DNA of 64,000 nt from Diaphorobacter sp. HDW4B (GCF_011305535.1 NZ_CP049905.1:4028001-4092000), one strand, 5' to 3'; counted from the stretch's first letter, positions 1 through 11,287 are shown. Numbers and translations are program-made. The notes: generated by a model from the sequence alone, not told the origin.

Positions 1-1140
1 GAGGCGCTGTGGCCCGAAGATGCTCCCATGTCGGGGCTGGTGGTCACGCGCTATGGGCATATTCCGGAGCGTCCGCAGGGCTTGAAGCAGCGCATCGAGA
101 TTGTGGAGGCTGCGCATCCTGTGCCGGATGCGGCGGGCATGGCGGCTGCGGAGCGGATCTTGCAACTGGTGCAAGGTTTGACGGCGGATGATCTGGTGCT
201 GTGCCTGATCTCTGGCGGTGGTTCGGCTTTGCTGACCTTGCCTGCCGACGGCCTTACGCTGGCCGACAAGCAGGCCATCAACAAGGCATTGCTGGAGAGC
301 GGGGCCAACATTGCCGAGATGAACTGCGTGCGCAAGCATCTTTCGCGCATCAAGGGCGGGCGACTGGCGGCAGCGTGCGCGCCCGCGCAAGTGGTGACGC
401 TCACCATCAGCGACGTGCCGGGCGACGATCCCGCCATCATCGCGAGCGGCCCGACAGTGCCGGATGCAACGACTTGCGCCGATGCGCTGGCGATTCTCAA
501 GCGCTACCGGATTTCTGTGCCAGCCTCGGTGATGGCGCAACTGGAGCGCGGCGAGCTGGAAACGCCCAAGCCCGGCGATGCGGTGTTTGCCGGGCAGACC
601 GTGCATCTCATCGCCACGCCGCAGCAGTCGCTTGTTGCCGCTGCCGAGGCCGCGCGTGCTGCAGGTCTGTCCGCGCATGTTCTGAGCGATGAGATCGAGG
701 GCGAGTCACGTGAGGTCGGGCGCGTGCATGCGGCCTTGGCCCGAGCCGCCGCCAAGCATGGCGAGCCGTTTGCAAGGCCTTGCGTGATTCTGAGCGGTGG
801 CGAGACCACGGTGACGATTCGCCCGCAACCCGCAGGCACGCCCAAGGGTCGGGGCGGTCGGGCGGGGGAATTCTGCTTGGGACTCGCGCAGGCGCTGCAA
901 TCGCAATCCGATGTGTGGGCGCTGGCGGCCGACACCGATGGCATCGACGGCGTGGAGGACAACGCGGGCGCTTTCGTCACGCCGGACAGTTTGTCTCGCG
1001 CGGAAGCGGCCGGTCGCAAGGTGGCCGATGCGCTCGATCGCAACGACGCTTATGGCTATTTCGAGGCCATCGGCGACCTGCTGGTGACCGGGCCGACCAA
1101 CACCAACGTCAACGACTTCCGCGCCTTGCTGGTGCTCTGA
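1..1140 (+). CDS. ttuD: Glycerate 2-kinase / hydroxypyruvate reductase family (MOFRL), 5' end outside window
   Basis: The reading frame is open from base 1, so the start lies upstream of the window; about 379 C-terminal residues are present. The protein phosphorylates glycerate made from glyoxylate or tartrate via tartronate semialdehyde, in the cytoplasm. Seen: the glycine-rich LISGGGSALL segment of the DUF4147 domain, the conserved KHLSRIKGGRLA stretch, and a C-terminal MOFRL domain with SGGETTVTI and GRGGRAGEF, ending in a TNVNDFRALL tail. Older annotations call this family hydroxypyruvate reductase. Urate breakdown yields glyoxylate, so the xanthine dehydrogenase cluster 6 kb away may be metabolically linked; that is inference. 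Confidence 0.9.
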   Translation, partial: EALWPEDAPMSGLVVTRYGHIPERPQGLKQRIEIVEAAHPVPDAAGMAAAERILQLVQGLTADDLVLCLISGGGSALLTLPADGLTLADKQAINKALLESGANIAEMNCVRKHLSRIKGGRLAAACAPAQVVTLTISDVPGDDPAIIASGPTVPDATTCADALAILKRYRISVPASVMAQLERGELETPKPGDAVFAGQTVHLIATPQQSLVAAAEAARAAGLSAHVLSDEIEGESREVGRVHAALARAAAKHGEPFARPCVILSGGETTVTIRPQPAGTPKGRGGRAGEFCLGLAQALQSQSDVWALAADTDGIDGVEDNAGAFVTPDSLSRAEAAGRKVADALDRNDAYGYFEAIGDLLVTGPTNTNVNDFRALLVL

Positions 1141-1161
1141 GAACAGGTTCTGAAAGCACAA

Positions 1162-1191
1162 CGCGCGCAACCTTTGGAAGGTTTGCGCGCG
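1162..1191. terminator. Hairpin between convergent genes
   Basis: Stem of CGCGCGCAA-CCTT against AAGGTTTGCGCGCG with one bulged base and a short TGG loop, 22 bases after the glycerate kinase stop. No T-run follows on either strand, so it may be a processing or attenuating hairpin rather than a classical intrinsic terminator. It sits between convergent genes. Confidence 0.55.
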
Positions 1192-1263
1192 CTGGTCTTG
1201 GAGGTCTTCATGCTCAGGCGGCCACTCGCAACGGCCACCTGATCATGTCAGGCCGGAGCCCGA

Positions 1264-2289
1264 TCAGAAACGGTGGCGAATGCCCACGCCGAAGCTGGTG
1301 CCGGAGTTGTAGTTCGTGACCTTGTCGTTCATGACCATGCCGTACACGTCGGTGCGCTTGGACAGGTTGTAGTCGTAGCCCACGGTCAGCGTCTTGCGGT
1401 TGGCATCGGCACCGGACAACTTGGTCTTGGCCCACGAGCCGACCAACGCGCCGCCGCCCAGTGGCACGGATGCGCCCACTTGCAGAGTCTTGGCGGTGAT
1501 GTCGGTGTTGTCGGCTTCGGACTGGCCGTACGACAGGTAAGGCTTGACCATCTTCAGGTCATACGCGCCACCCAGCATCCAGGCGGTCTTGGTCGTGCCG
1601 AGGTAGTCGCCCGAGCCTGGGTTGCCGATCTGGGCACGCTCGTAGAAACCGGTCAGGGTCAGAGGGCCGCCGAAGTAGAAGAAGTTGCCGCCGACGTTGC
1701 GCTTGTTCTTGTTGTCGCCCGTCTTTTCACCGAATTGGTACTGCAGATTGGCTTTGAAACCGCCGATATCAGGTGTGCTGTAGACCAGTTGGTTGCTCCA
1801 GCCGGTGTCGGCGGGAGTGGTCGCGCCCCAGCCCGTTCCGTTGAACAGCGGCACGTTCATGTGCACGATCAGCGGAGCGAAGGTGAACGAGTCGCCCATC
1901 GGGTTGGCGATCACAGAAGGCAGGAAGTTCGGCGCCATCCAGCGACCGAGCATCACGGAGCCGAAGCCGCCGGACAGGCTGACGTTGGCGTCGCGCGAGA
2001 AGAAGGTGTCACCGGTGAAGCGGCCTTGCGTGCCGGCATCGGTCTGCAGGAACGAGGTCAACTGGAAGTTGGCCTTGAGACCGCCGCCCAGGTCTTCTGA
2101 ACCTGTGAAGCCGAACCACGAGGTGGTCATGCCGCCGCTGTTCACGACGCTGGTACGGTTGGCATCACCGGCCATTTTCATGGAGCCGACGTAGATGTCG
2201 CTGGTACCGGACAGAGTCACGGAACTTTGGGCGAATGCACCTGTGGTGCAGAGGGCAGCGGCCGCAAAGGCCAGCATGTTTTTTTTCAT
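1264..2289 (-). CDS. Gram-negative porin (Burkholderia/Comamonas OmpC-like type)
   Basis: 341-residue outer-membrane general porin for small hydrophilic solutes. The start is the ATG at 2287-2289, with AGGAG eight bases before it and a clean signal peptide (MKKNMLAFAAAALCTTGAFA, cleaved before QSSVTLSG). The mature protein opens with SSVTLSGTSDIYVG, contains the GGGLKANFQLTSF strand pair and ends in GVGIRHRF, with the terminal Phe needed for BAM-dependent insertion. Upstream in-frame codons would only add residues before the signal peptide. Monocistronic, convergent with the glycerate kinase gene. Substrate cannot be read from sequence. Confidence 0.93.
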   Translation of the reverse strand: MKKNMLAFAAAALCTTGAFAQSSVTLSGTSDIYVGSMKMAGDANRTSVVNSGGMTTSWFGFTGSEDLGGGLKANFQLTSFLQTDAGTQGRFTGDTFFSRDANVSLSGGFGSVMLGRWMAPNFLPSVIANPMGDSFTFAPLIVHMNVPLFNGTGWGATTPADTGWSNQLVYSTPDIGGFKANLQYQFGEKTGDNKNKRNVGGNFFYFGGPLTLTGFYERAQIGNPGSGDYLGTTKTAWMLGGAYDLKMVKPYLSYGQSEADNTDITAKTLQVGASVPLGGGALVGSWAKTKLSGADANRKTLTVGYDYNLSKRTDVYGMVMNDKVTNYNSGTSFGVGIRHRF

Positions 2290-2508
2290 GAATTCTCCTG
2301 CTGATGAAAAGAGGCCGCCAAGTGGGGTGGCGGGTGTCGATGGGCCCGTCATCGGAACTCCCCATAAATGACGAATTTGTGTCGACGGGTAAATTGTCGA
2401 AAAGCAAACATCGTGCCGCCAGCTTTTTTTTGATTTTTGTCACGAAGTGTTGTTTGAAACGCACCAATTCACTCTGACACCTTCGTTGTAAGTTAGGGAA
2501 CAGGTGTT

Positions 2509-2522
2509 TTGACTTGTCTCAA
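2509..2522 (+). promoter_or_regulatory. FNR/CRP-type 14-bp palindrome upstream of a Crp/Fnr gene
   Basis: TTGACTTGTCTCAA: TTGA and TCAA arms with a six-base centre, the geometry of FNR/DNR-family boxes (TTGAY-N4-RTCAA). It lies 12 bases before the GTG start of the next gene, close enough that binding would probably block expression. An autoregulatory site is the simplest reading; no binding evidence. Confidence 0.4.
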
Positions 2523-2534
2523 TGTGGGATGTGA

Positions 2535-3182
2535 GTGAGGACTGCAAAGTACGGTCCCATGCTCCCATTGTCTTCATCCCATTCTGTTGCTCTGCCCGAA
2601 ATCGTCCAGGCTGGCCGCGTGCTGCGTGAACGCTCGCAGCGCCCCGACAGCGTGATCTATCTGGACAGCGGTCGGGTGCTTTTCGGACTCCTGGAGTCCG
2701 GTCAACTGCGTCACCAGCTCGGCATGGTGGAGGGCCCCATGTGGCTCGACGCCGCGCCCGTGCTCATGGACCAGTCCTATCCGGTGGACATCATTGCCGA
2801 TACGCAGGTCAACCTGCGCCGCATTCCGCTCGCGGAATTCCACAAGGCCTATGCCGGGCTTTCGCGCGAAACGCAGACCCTGATCCGCGACATGGCCGCA
2901 GGTTATGTCCAACAAACCGAACTGGCCGTGAGCCGCCTTGCCCAAGATGCCGAAGCCCGCTGCGCCCAGTGGCTGCTGCGCAATGCCGCGCCCGCCGAGG
3001 ACGGCAGCCTGCAAGTCACGCTGCAGCAGCGCAAGCGCCTGATCGCCGCCCAACTGGGCATTGCGCCCGAGACTTTCTCACGCGTGCTGCGCCATCTGCG
3101 CGAGCATGGCCTGATCGCCGGAACCGGCAACGTGCTGAGCCTGCCGCAGCCTACGGCGCTGCAGAACGTGGCTCGCTGCTGA
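2535..3182 (+). CDS. Crp/Fnr-family transcription regulator
   Basis: 215-residue DNA-binding regulator. Residues about 20-120 form a cyclic-nucleotide-binding-like beta barrel (IYLDSGRVLFGLLESGQLR). The C-terminal winged helix has RKRLIAAQLGIAPETFSRVL as helix-turn-helix followed by REHGLIAG. The N-terminus has no cysteine cluster, so it is not an oxygen-sensing [4Fe-4S] FNR; a DNR/NnrR-like or other effector-binding member is more likely. Starts at GTG 2535; an ATG at 2559 is also in frame but has no better ribosome site. An FNR-type palindrome lies directly upstream. Confidence 0.85.
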   Translation: MRTAKYGPMLPLSSSHSVALPEIVQAGRVLRERSQRPDSVIYLDSGRVLFGLLESGQLRHQLGMVEGPMWLDAAPVLMDQSYPVDIIADTQVNLRRIPLAEFHKAYAGLSRETQTLIRDMAAGYVQQTELAVSRLAQDAEARCAQWLLRNAAPAEDGSLQVTLQQRKRLIAAQLGIAPETFSRVLRHLREHGLIAGTGNVLSLPQPTALQNVARC

Positions 3183-3270
3183 GGCTTCAAACTGAAGCTT
3201 CAAGCTGGCTGGCTCTCCCGAATCGGAAGCGCAAATCGACAGGTTTTCGACAAGCATCGACAAGGTCAGA

Positions 3271-3308
3271 AACACCGCCCATTGAAAAATGCGCGGTGTT
3301 TTTGTTTT
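3271..3308 (+). terminator. Intrinsic terminator of the Crp/Fnr gene
   Basis: AACACCGC and GCGGTGTT arms around a loop rich in A, followed by TTTGTTTTG. About 90 bases after the stop codon. Confidence 0.75.
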
Positions 3309-3756
3309 GCTTCGTTGAAAGCCCACCGTTCGGAACTTTCCGAATCCCCCGGATCGTGCACGTCGTCCCGGTTGCACCACGCTGACGCGGTGTGTGCACC
3401 GTTTTTGCTCCATGTGTTCCGGGTCGTGATCTGTAGGCGCGTTTCGCATCTTGTTGTGCGGCGCATGCCGGGTGGTTGCTGGCCTGCGCAAGCGACTCTC
3501 TTTTTGGCGAGGGTTTGAGCATCTTTCCTGCGCGCTGACTGTCCCATGGGCATGGATTGCAGGGGCCAGAGAGTCGCCATGGGCGGGCATAGGGGATTTC
3601 TCTGAATCAAGTATTAATCCCAACGGCTGCCGCCGAGCGCACTCGTATATTGGCGTCATTCCGTTGTAAGCCACGTTACCAAGCCGCTATTCGATTCGAC
3701 ATGTTCTGCACAGCCACAGCATCCCGAACCTGCGCTTTTGCGCAAAGGGATCCGTC
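3309..3756. other. Intergenic region with a palindrome and a second terminator-like hairpin
   Basis: No convincing gene. It holds a perfect 16-bp palindrome at 3329-3344 (TTCGGAA-CT-TTCCGAA). A GC-rich hairpin followed by five T lies at 3369-3406 (CGGT-TGCACC paired imperfectly with the GTGCACCG arm). Two CCATGGGC words follow about 40 bases apart near 3543 and 3577. The second terminator has no gene in front of it, so a short untranslated transcript between 3309 and 3406 is possible. The rest, to 3756, should contain the promoter of the GGDEF gene. Confidence 0.4.
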
Positions 3757-5835
3757 ATGAACAGCACCGCGATCTCCGGGCAGGATGCAGTGATCCATAC
3801 CGAGCGCGGGGCTGGGCTGTTCTCGCAACTGCAGTGGCCTGGCCCGCTCGTTCGCCGACTGATGCTGATCGTGCTGTTGGCTGTGGCGCTTGCGGGAACG
3901 GTGACGGCCTGGGTGGTGTCGCGTGCTTCCGGGGAAGAAGTGGCGGGGCGGCTCGTGCAGCAGCAGACCGACGAGGTCGAACTGGTGGCGCGGCTTCTGG
4001 CCAGCAAGATCGAGCAGAGCCAGAAGGTGCTGGGCACGCTGGCAGATGGCATCACGCCGCAGATGCTGCAGTCGCCTTCGCTGCTGGAGTGGGTGTTGCA
4101 GCAAGGACTTCCGGCTTTGCGATTCTTTGACGCGATGGAAATTGCGCGCAGCGACGGGCGCTTGATTCTGAATCTGCAGAACGGCAAGCAGGAACCCGCC
4201 TCCAGCGTCGATACGGACGAGCGCGACATTCTTCTGCGCACCATGGTGCAGGGCAAACCGCTGGTGTCGGGTGTGATCGGCGACCGGCCCAGCGCCGCGC
4301 GCATCATGCTCACGCTGCCGCTGGTCAACGACGAGGGCAAGGTGCTGGGCGTGGTCGGTGGCGTGCTGCGCCTGCAATCACAGGGATTGCTGCCGCACTC
4401 GCTGGCGCTGCCGGGGCGCGACGATTCGCGGCTGATCGTGTTCACTTCGGATGGCGTGATCCTCTCGCACCCGCAGCTCGAACGCGTGATGGGCAACATC
4501 AAGACGGAGCCCGGCGCAGGGCAGGTCTATACGCAATGGCGCTCGGAACTCAAACCGATTTCGACCGGACGCGGAGAAACCACGAAGGTCAACGACCACC
4601 TGGTCAGCATGGCGGGCGTGCCCATGCCCGAATGGTGGGTGGCGCGGGTGACCGATTCGCAGGCGCTGATGGCACCGCTGCATGGTGCGCAGCGCCGCGC
4701 CTGGTGGTTCGCTGCGGCCAGTCTGCTGTTGGTGGGTTTGATGGCGGTGGTCGCCATGGCCTGGGTGGCCTTGCCGCTGACGCGTCTGCACCGCCGCGCG
4801 CAAGGCATTTTGCTGAACGACAACTCGGTCGAAGATGCCGCCTCGGCGTTTGCCGAATCCGAACTGCTGGCCGACGCGCTCGATCATCTGGAAGCCCAGC
4901 AGCAGCATCACGGACATCAGGCGGAGTTCTCGCGACTGCAGTTGCAGGGCATTCTGGAGCAGGCACCCATCGGCATCGTCATCACGCGCAACGACATGCT
5001 GGAGCTGCTCAGCCAGCAAGCCAGCCTGATGCTGGGCTATTCGCGTGCCGAGTTGGAAGGTCAGTCCGTGCGGCAGCTGTTTGCCGACGATCTGCAGTTT
5101 GATGAGCTGGCGCGTCAGATGCGCGAAGGCGCGGCGGCGCGCGGCGGTTATGAAGGCGAATTCGAACTGCGCCGCAAGGACGGAAGCCAGCTCTGGGCGC
5201 GCGTGGTCGGGCGCATGGCGCTGGACCGAAAATCCGCCATGGCGGCGGTCTGGGTGCTGGAGGACATCACCATGGCGCGCGATGAGCGGCGCAAGCCCAT
5301 GTGGGCGAATTCGCATGACCTGCTGACCAATCTGCCCAATCGCACCGCGTTTCTGGAGCGCGTGCGCTCGCTGCTGACGCACAAGGCGGAGCGGGGCGCA
5401 GGCAACCCTCACAGCGACATCGTGCTGCTGCACCTCGACCTTGATCACTTCACTTTGGTCAACGACCACTTGGGGCATGAAGCAGGCGACATGCTGCTGC
5501 GCCAGTTCGCCAGTCTGCTCGATGAACTGGTGCGGCATGTCGGCTGGGTGGCGCGGCTGGGGGGCGACGAGTTCGCGGTGGTGCTTCCCAACTGCACGGC
5601 CGAACGCGCCGAACTGATCGCCGAGCATGTGCGCGCATCCATCGAAGAATGGGAGTTCGCCTACGACGGGCAGACCTCGATGACCACCGTGAGCATCGGT
5701 ATCGTCGTTGCGCCGTGCGATCTGGAAGACGTCACGCCGTGGCTGCGCGCAGCCGACATGGCGTGCTACTACGCCAAGCGCGCGGGCCGCAATCGCATCA
5801 TGGTGCGTGAGGTGGTGGACAAGGCGGCGGCCTGA
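3757..5835 (+). CDS. Membrane-bound diguanylate cyclase: Cache-like sensor, PAS, GGDEF
   Basis: 692-residue inner-membrane protein expected to make cyclic di-GMP from GTP. Order: TM about 32-54, periplasmic Cache-like sensor about 55-312, TM about 316-338, linker, PAS about 393-505 (LEQAPIGIVITRNDMLELLS), GGDEF about 520-690. The signature RLGGDEFAVVLPN is intact, with GGDEF at residues 602-606, so catalysis is plausible. The allosteric RxxD inhibitory site normally just before it reads RHVG, so product inhibition by that site is probably lost. No EAL domain. Stands alone as a transcription unit. Confidence 0.92.
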   Translation: MNSTAISGQDAVIHTERGAGLFSQLQWPGPLVRRLMLIVLLAVALAGTVTAWVVSRASGEEVAGRLVQQQTDEVELVARLLASKIEQSQKVLGTLADGITPQMLQSPSLLEWVLQQGLPALRFFDAMEIARSDGRLILNLQNGKQEPASSVDTDERDILLRTMVQGKPLVSGVIGDRPSAARIMLTLPLVNDEGKVLGVVGGVLRLQSQGLLPHSLALPGRDDSRLIVFTSDGVILSHPQLERVMGNIKTEPGAGQVYTQWRSELKPISTGRGETTKVNDHLVSMAGVPMPEWWVARVTDSQALMAPLHGAQRRAWWFAAASLLLVGLMAVVAMAWVALPLTRLHRRAQGILLNDNSVEDAASAFAESELLADALDHLEAQQQHHGHQAEFSRLQLQGILEQAPIGIVITRNDMLELLSQQASLMLGYSRAELEGQSVRQLFADDLQFDELARQMREGAAARGGYEGEFELRRKDGSQLWARVVGRMALDRKSAMAAVWVLEDITMARDERRKPMWANSHDLLTNLPNRTAFLERVRSLLTHKAERGAGNPHSDIVLLHLDLDHFTLVNDHLGHEAGDMLLRQFASLLDELVRHVGWVARLGGDEFAVVLPNCTAERAELIAEHVRASIEEWEFAYDGQTSMTTVSIGIVVAPCDLEDVTPWLRAADMACYYAKRAGRNRIMVREVVDKAAA

Positions 5836-5856
5836 CCACCTGTCTCTGTGTCCATG

Positions 5857-7062
5857 TCAGTGCTTTGCCAGATGCGTGCTGTGGCTGAGCGTGATCCATG
5901 TGAGCAGCACGCCCGTGAGCGCACCGGCAGCCATGCCGATCACCATGGGCAGCGGCTTGCCGTTGGAGAACACGCCCACCACCTGCATGGCGATGGCTCC
6001 CGTCAGCATCTGCAGCGTGCCCAGCAGGGCCGAGGCCGTGCCAGCGATCTCGCCGTGGTCATCGAGCGCGAGCACCGAAGTCGTCGGAATCACCAGACCC
6101 ATCAGGGCGCTCGCGACGAAGTACAGCGCGATCAGCACGAACAGGTTGTCGCCGCCGAGCAGGTAGTAGGCCAGCAGACTGCACATCACCACGCCGCAGG
6201 CTGATGCCGCGATCTTGACGATGGGAACCAGTCCGAAACGCTTGCCCAGCGGCCCGGTGAACTGCGCGGCACCGATGAAGGCAATCGCGTTCAAGGCAAA
6301 CGCCAGGCTGTACTGCGTGGTCGACAGTCCGTAGTGGTTGATCAGCACGAACGGCGAACCGGCCAGATAGACGAAGAAGCCCGCCATCGCCGTCGCGCCG
6401 ATGAACACGAGGCCGAGGTAATGCCACTCGCGCAGCAAAAACGCATAGGCCTTGAGCACGTCGCCGATGTTGCTGTCGCGGCGCGCGGCGGCATCGCGGG
6501 TCTCGGGCAGGCCACGCACCATGGCTGCCAGACCCAGAACGGCGGCGAGCGTGACGACCCAGAACACCAGTCGCCAGCCACCGATCGCGATCACGCCACT
6601 GCCCGCCAGCGGCGCGAGAATCGGCGACACGCTGAACACCAGCATCAGCAGCGACATCATGCGAGCAGCCTCGTGACCCGTGTGCAGATCACGCACCACG
6701 GCGCGTGGCACGACCATGCCTGCGGCCGCGCCCAGACCTTGCACAAAGCGCAGCGTGACCAGCGTATGAATGTCCTGCGCGAGCGCGCAACCGATGCTCG
6801 CGACGATGAAGATCGCCAGACCCAGATACAGCGGCTTCTTGCGGCCCCACATGTCGGAGAGCGAACCGAACAGCGGCTGACCCACGCCCAGCGCGATGAA
6901 AAAAGCCGTGAGGCTGGCCTGCACAGCACCCACGGGCGCATCCAGGCTGGCGCCGATCTGCGGCAGCGCGGGCAAATACATGTCGATGGCGAAGGGACCG
7001 ATGGCCGAGAGCAGGCCGAGGATCACCACCATGCGAAGAGAAACGGAAGACGTTGAAGACAT
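5857..7062 (-). CDS. Bcr/CflA-family multidrug efflux MFS transporter
   Basis: 401-residue, 12-helix inner-membrane proton-driven exporter. It begins VVILGLLSAIGPFAIDMYLP with the family hallmark (I/L)DMYLPALP motif, then GQPLFGSLSDMWGRKKPL as the MFS A-motif in loop 2-3, RFVQGLGAAAGMVVPRAVVRD in helix 4, and NAIAFIGAAQ later on. Start chosen at ATG 7060-7062 because the first helix follows at once; the ribosome site there is poor, and in-frame upstream codons exist up to 7167. Convergent with the GGDEF gene (21-base gap). Drug or metabolite specificity cannot be told. Confidence 0.88.
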   Translation of the reverse strand: MSSTSSVSLRMVVILGLLSAIGPFAIDMYLPALPQIGASLDAPVGAVQASLTAFFIALGVGQPLFGSLSDMWGRKKPLYLGLAIFIVASIGCALAQDIHTLVTLRFVQGLGAAAGMVVPRAVVRDLHTGHEAARMMSLLMLVFSVSPILAPLAGSGVIAIGGWRLVFWVVTLAAVLGLAAMVRGLPETRDAAARRDSNIGDVLKAYAFLLREWHYLGLVFIGATAMAGFFVYLAGSPFVLINHYGLSTTQYSLAFALNAIAFIGAAQFTGPLGKRFGLVPIVKIAASACGVVMCSLLAYYLLGGDNLFVLIALYFVASALMGLVIPTTSVLALDDHGEIAGTASALLGTLQMLTGAIAMQVVGVFSNGKPLPMVIGMAAGALTGVLLTWITLSHSTHLAKH

Positions 7063-7198
7063 AGGAGCGCGATTGTCGCGGATTGCGACATGTGGTGCGT
7101 GCGTCAATGCAGCGAAATCAGCGAAATCGCGGGGCATTCCGCAGCGATGTTCCGCTCGCTCACCCAATGGATGCGTTCATCGGGTGAGCGGTCACATC

Positions 7199-9513
7199 TC
7201 AGACGATTCGCTTCAATGCGCGCAGCACATTCTCGGCAGTTGCCGGTGCTGTCAGCACCACGGGCTCGCTCGCATCGACATCTCGCGCAGCCGCCACGGC
7301 GTTGCGCAGCGCCTCGTACACGCTGATCGCCAGCATGAAGGGCGGCTCGCCCACCGCCTTGCTGCCGCCCACGTTGTCTTCGCGGTTGGCTTCATGCCAG
7401 AAGTCGACCTTGAGGTGCTCTGGAACGTCGCCCGTGGCCGGAATCTTGTAGGTGCTCGGCGCGTGCGTGGTGAGCAGGCCCTTGTCGTTCCACACCAGTT
7501 GTTCGGTGGTCAGCCAACCCATGCCTTGCACGAAGCCGCCTTCGATCTGCCCGACGTCGATGGCCGGGTTGATGCTGCGGCCCACGTCGTGAAGAATGTC
7601 CACGGCCAGCACGCGCGACTCGCCGGTCAGCGTGTCGATGGCGACCTCGGAGCAGGCCGCGCCGTAGGCGAAGTAGTAGAACGGACGGCCCGTGAGCGTG
7701 GTCTTGTCGTAGTGGATCTTGGGCGTGCGGTAGAAACCGTCGCTCCACAATTGAATGCGGTTGGCGTAGGCTTCCTTGACGACATCGTTCCAGTCGCGCG
7801 AGCGCTTCGGGGTGATGATCTGGCCGCCTGAAAACTCCACGGCACCGGCACCAACCGAGTCGAGACCCGACACGTACGAGGCCAGGTTGTCGCGGATGTT
7901 GCGCGCCGCAAACTGTGCTGCGCGGCCATTCAGATCGGTGCCGCTCGATGCCGCCGTGGCACTCGCGTTAGGCACCTTGCTGGTGTCGCTGGCGGTGACG
8001 ATCACGCGCTCGAACGGAATGCCCAACTCATCGGCCACGATCTGCGCCACCTTGGTGTGCAGGCCCTGTCCCATTTCGGTGCCGCCATGGTTCACCTGCA
8101 CGCTGCCGTCGGTGTAGACATTGACGAGCGCACCCGCCTGATTGAACAACGTGGCGGTGAAGCTGATGCCGAACTTGACCGGCGTGATCGCCAGACCGCG
8201 CTTGATGATGGCGTTGCCCGCGTTCCAGTCGGCCACCGCATGCTGGCGCTTGCGGTAGTTCGACGACTGCTCCAGTTGCGGCAGCAGCGCGTGCAGGATG
8301 TTGTCTTCCACCTTCATCTGGTAGTGGGTGACGTTGCGATCGTCCGTGCCGTAGAGATTGCGCATGCGCACGTCAAACGCATCCAGGTTCAGCGCGCGCG
8401 CAATGTCGCCGATGATGGCCTCGATGGCGATCACGCCCTGCGGTCCGCCGAAGCCTCGGAATGCGGTGTGGCTCTGCGTGTTGGTCTTGCAGCGGAAGGA
8501 CGCGATGTCCACGTCTTCCAGAAAATAGGCGTTGTCGCTGTGGAAGACCGCGCGGTCCGCAACGGGGCCGGACAGGTCGGCGCTGAAGCCGCAATTGGCG
8601 GCCAACTGCAGCTTCAAACCGGTGATGCGGCCGGTGTCGTCAAAGCCCACGTCATATTCATAGGCGAACGGATGGCGCTTGCCGGTGACCATGAAATCTT
8701 CATCACGGTCGAGGCGCAGTTTGACGGGTTTGCCGAGTTTGTTGGCGGCAATCGCGGCCCATACGGCCAGATGCCCGGCCTGTGTTTCCTTGCCGCCAAA
8801 GCCGCCACCCATGCGGCGGCATTCGACGCGCACCGCATTGTTTTCCAAGCCCAGCGCATGCGACACCCAGTGCTGCACTTCGCCCGGATGCTGCGTGCTG
8901 GAATAGACCCACCACTGCTTTTGTTCGAGCGGCAGCACGTAGGCGATCTGGCCTTCGAGATAGAAATGCTCCTGCCCGCCGACTTCAAAACTGCCTTGCA
9001 GACGATGCTTTGCGTTGCCCAGCGCAGCCACCGCATCGCCGCGTCGCACATGGACCGGCGGCAGCACAAAGCTTTTTGCGGCCAGCGCCTCTTGCACTGT
9101 CAGCACTGCGGGCAAGGGAGTGATCTGCAGCTTGACCGCACGCGCAGCACGGCGTGCCTGCATGACGGTTTCGGCGACGACGAGGCCGATCACCTGACCG
9201 ACGAACTGCACGGTGTCGATGGCAAACACCGGCTCGTCATGCGCGAAGGCGGCAAGAATCTTGTCGCCGGGAATGTCCTTGGCGAGCACCACATCGCGCA
9301 CGCCGGGCATGGCGAGCGCGGCGCTTGCGTCGACGCCTTCGAGCGTGCCGTGCGCGACGTTCGAGAGAATCGGCGCGGCGTACAGCGTGCCCTTGATTTC
9401 GGGGATGTCGTCGATGTAGGTGACGGCTCCCGCCACCTGCGCGCGGGCACTTTCATGCGCGTGCGATGTGCCGACTGCGGGCTTGGCGGTTTCGATGTCG
9501 GTTGCGCGGGTGT

Positions 9514-9517
<4 letters not shown>
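7199..9517 (-). CDS. xdhB: Xanthine dehydrogenase, molybdopterin-binding subunit
   Basis: 772-residue large subunit of cytoplasmic xanthine dehydrogenase, which hydroxylates hypoxanthine to xanthine to urate with NAD+. Seen: the aldehyde oxidase/xanthine dehydrogenase a/b hammerhead near the N-terminus, the cofactor loop CRRMGGGFGGKETQ, FRGFGGPQGVIAIEAIIGDI, GTEMGQGLHTKVAQI, and the C-terminal GGSKAVGEPPFMLA with the catalytic Glu of the family. It starts four bases inside the end of xdhA (ATGA overlap), so the pair is translationally coupled. The chaperone gene xdhC, often third in this operon, is not downstream. Confidence 0.95.
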
Positions 9518-11010
<1,493 letters not shown>

Positions 11011-11077
11011 GGGGTCTTGTCTCTTCAAATTTTTCAAGCAAATGCGCGATGTTCTAAGGGTAAGTGCGGAACATGTC

Positions 11078-11103
11078 GGTAGATATATGAATGGCGATAT
11101 ACC
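11078..11103. promoter_or_regulatory. Imperfect AT-rich inverted repeat in the xdhA/LysR divergent region
   Basis: GGTAGATAT and GATATACC half-sites around a short centre, about 70 bases upstream of xdhA and 185 upstream of the LysR gene. It has the T-N11-A style expected for LysR sites but imperfect symmetry; a candidate only. Confidence 0.2.
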
Positions 11104-11287
11104 ACCAATGTCTGCAACACTATGAGCGCTTGTGGGGCACAGGTCGACATGCTCCCCAACTTGGCGCAAAACACTGTTCCGGTGCGGGCTCGCATCTTGC
11201 TTTCGGTGTTGGCAGAGCTTCAGCATCCGCGCCGCTCCGATCACCACAATATAAGCCAATACATATGGCGTGAATGCGGCTCCACGT

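Noticed and set aside
3078-3674. Overlapping minus-strand frames after the Crp/Fnr gene
   Set aside because: No start signal, composition or motif support; they overlap the terminator hairpins.
11078-11103. Strong LysR operator for xdhA
   Set aside because: The half-sites match only imperfectly, so it is kept as a weak candidate, not a finding.
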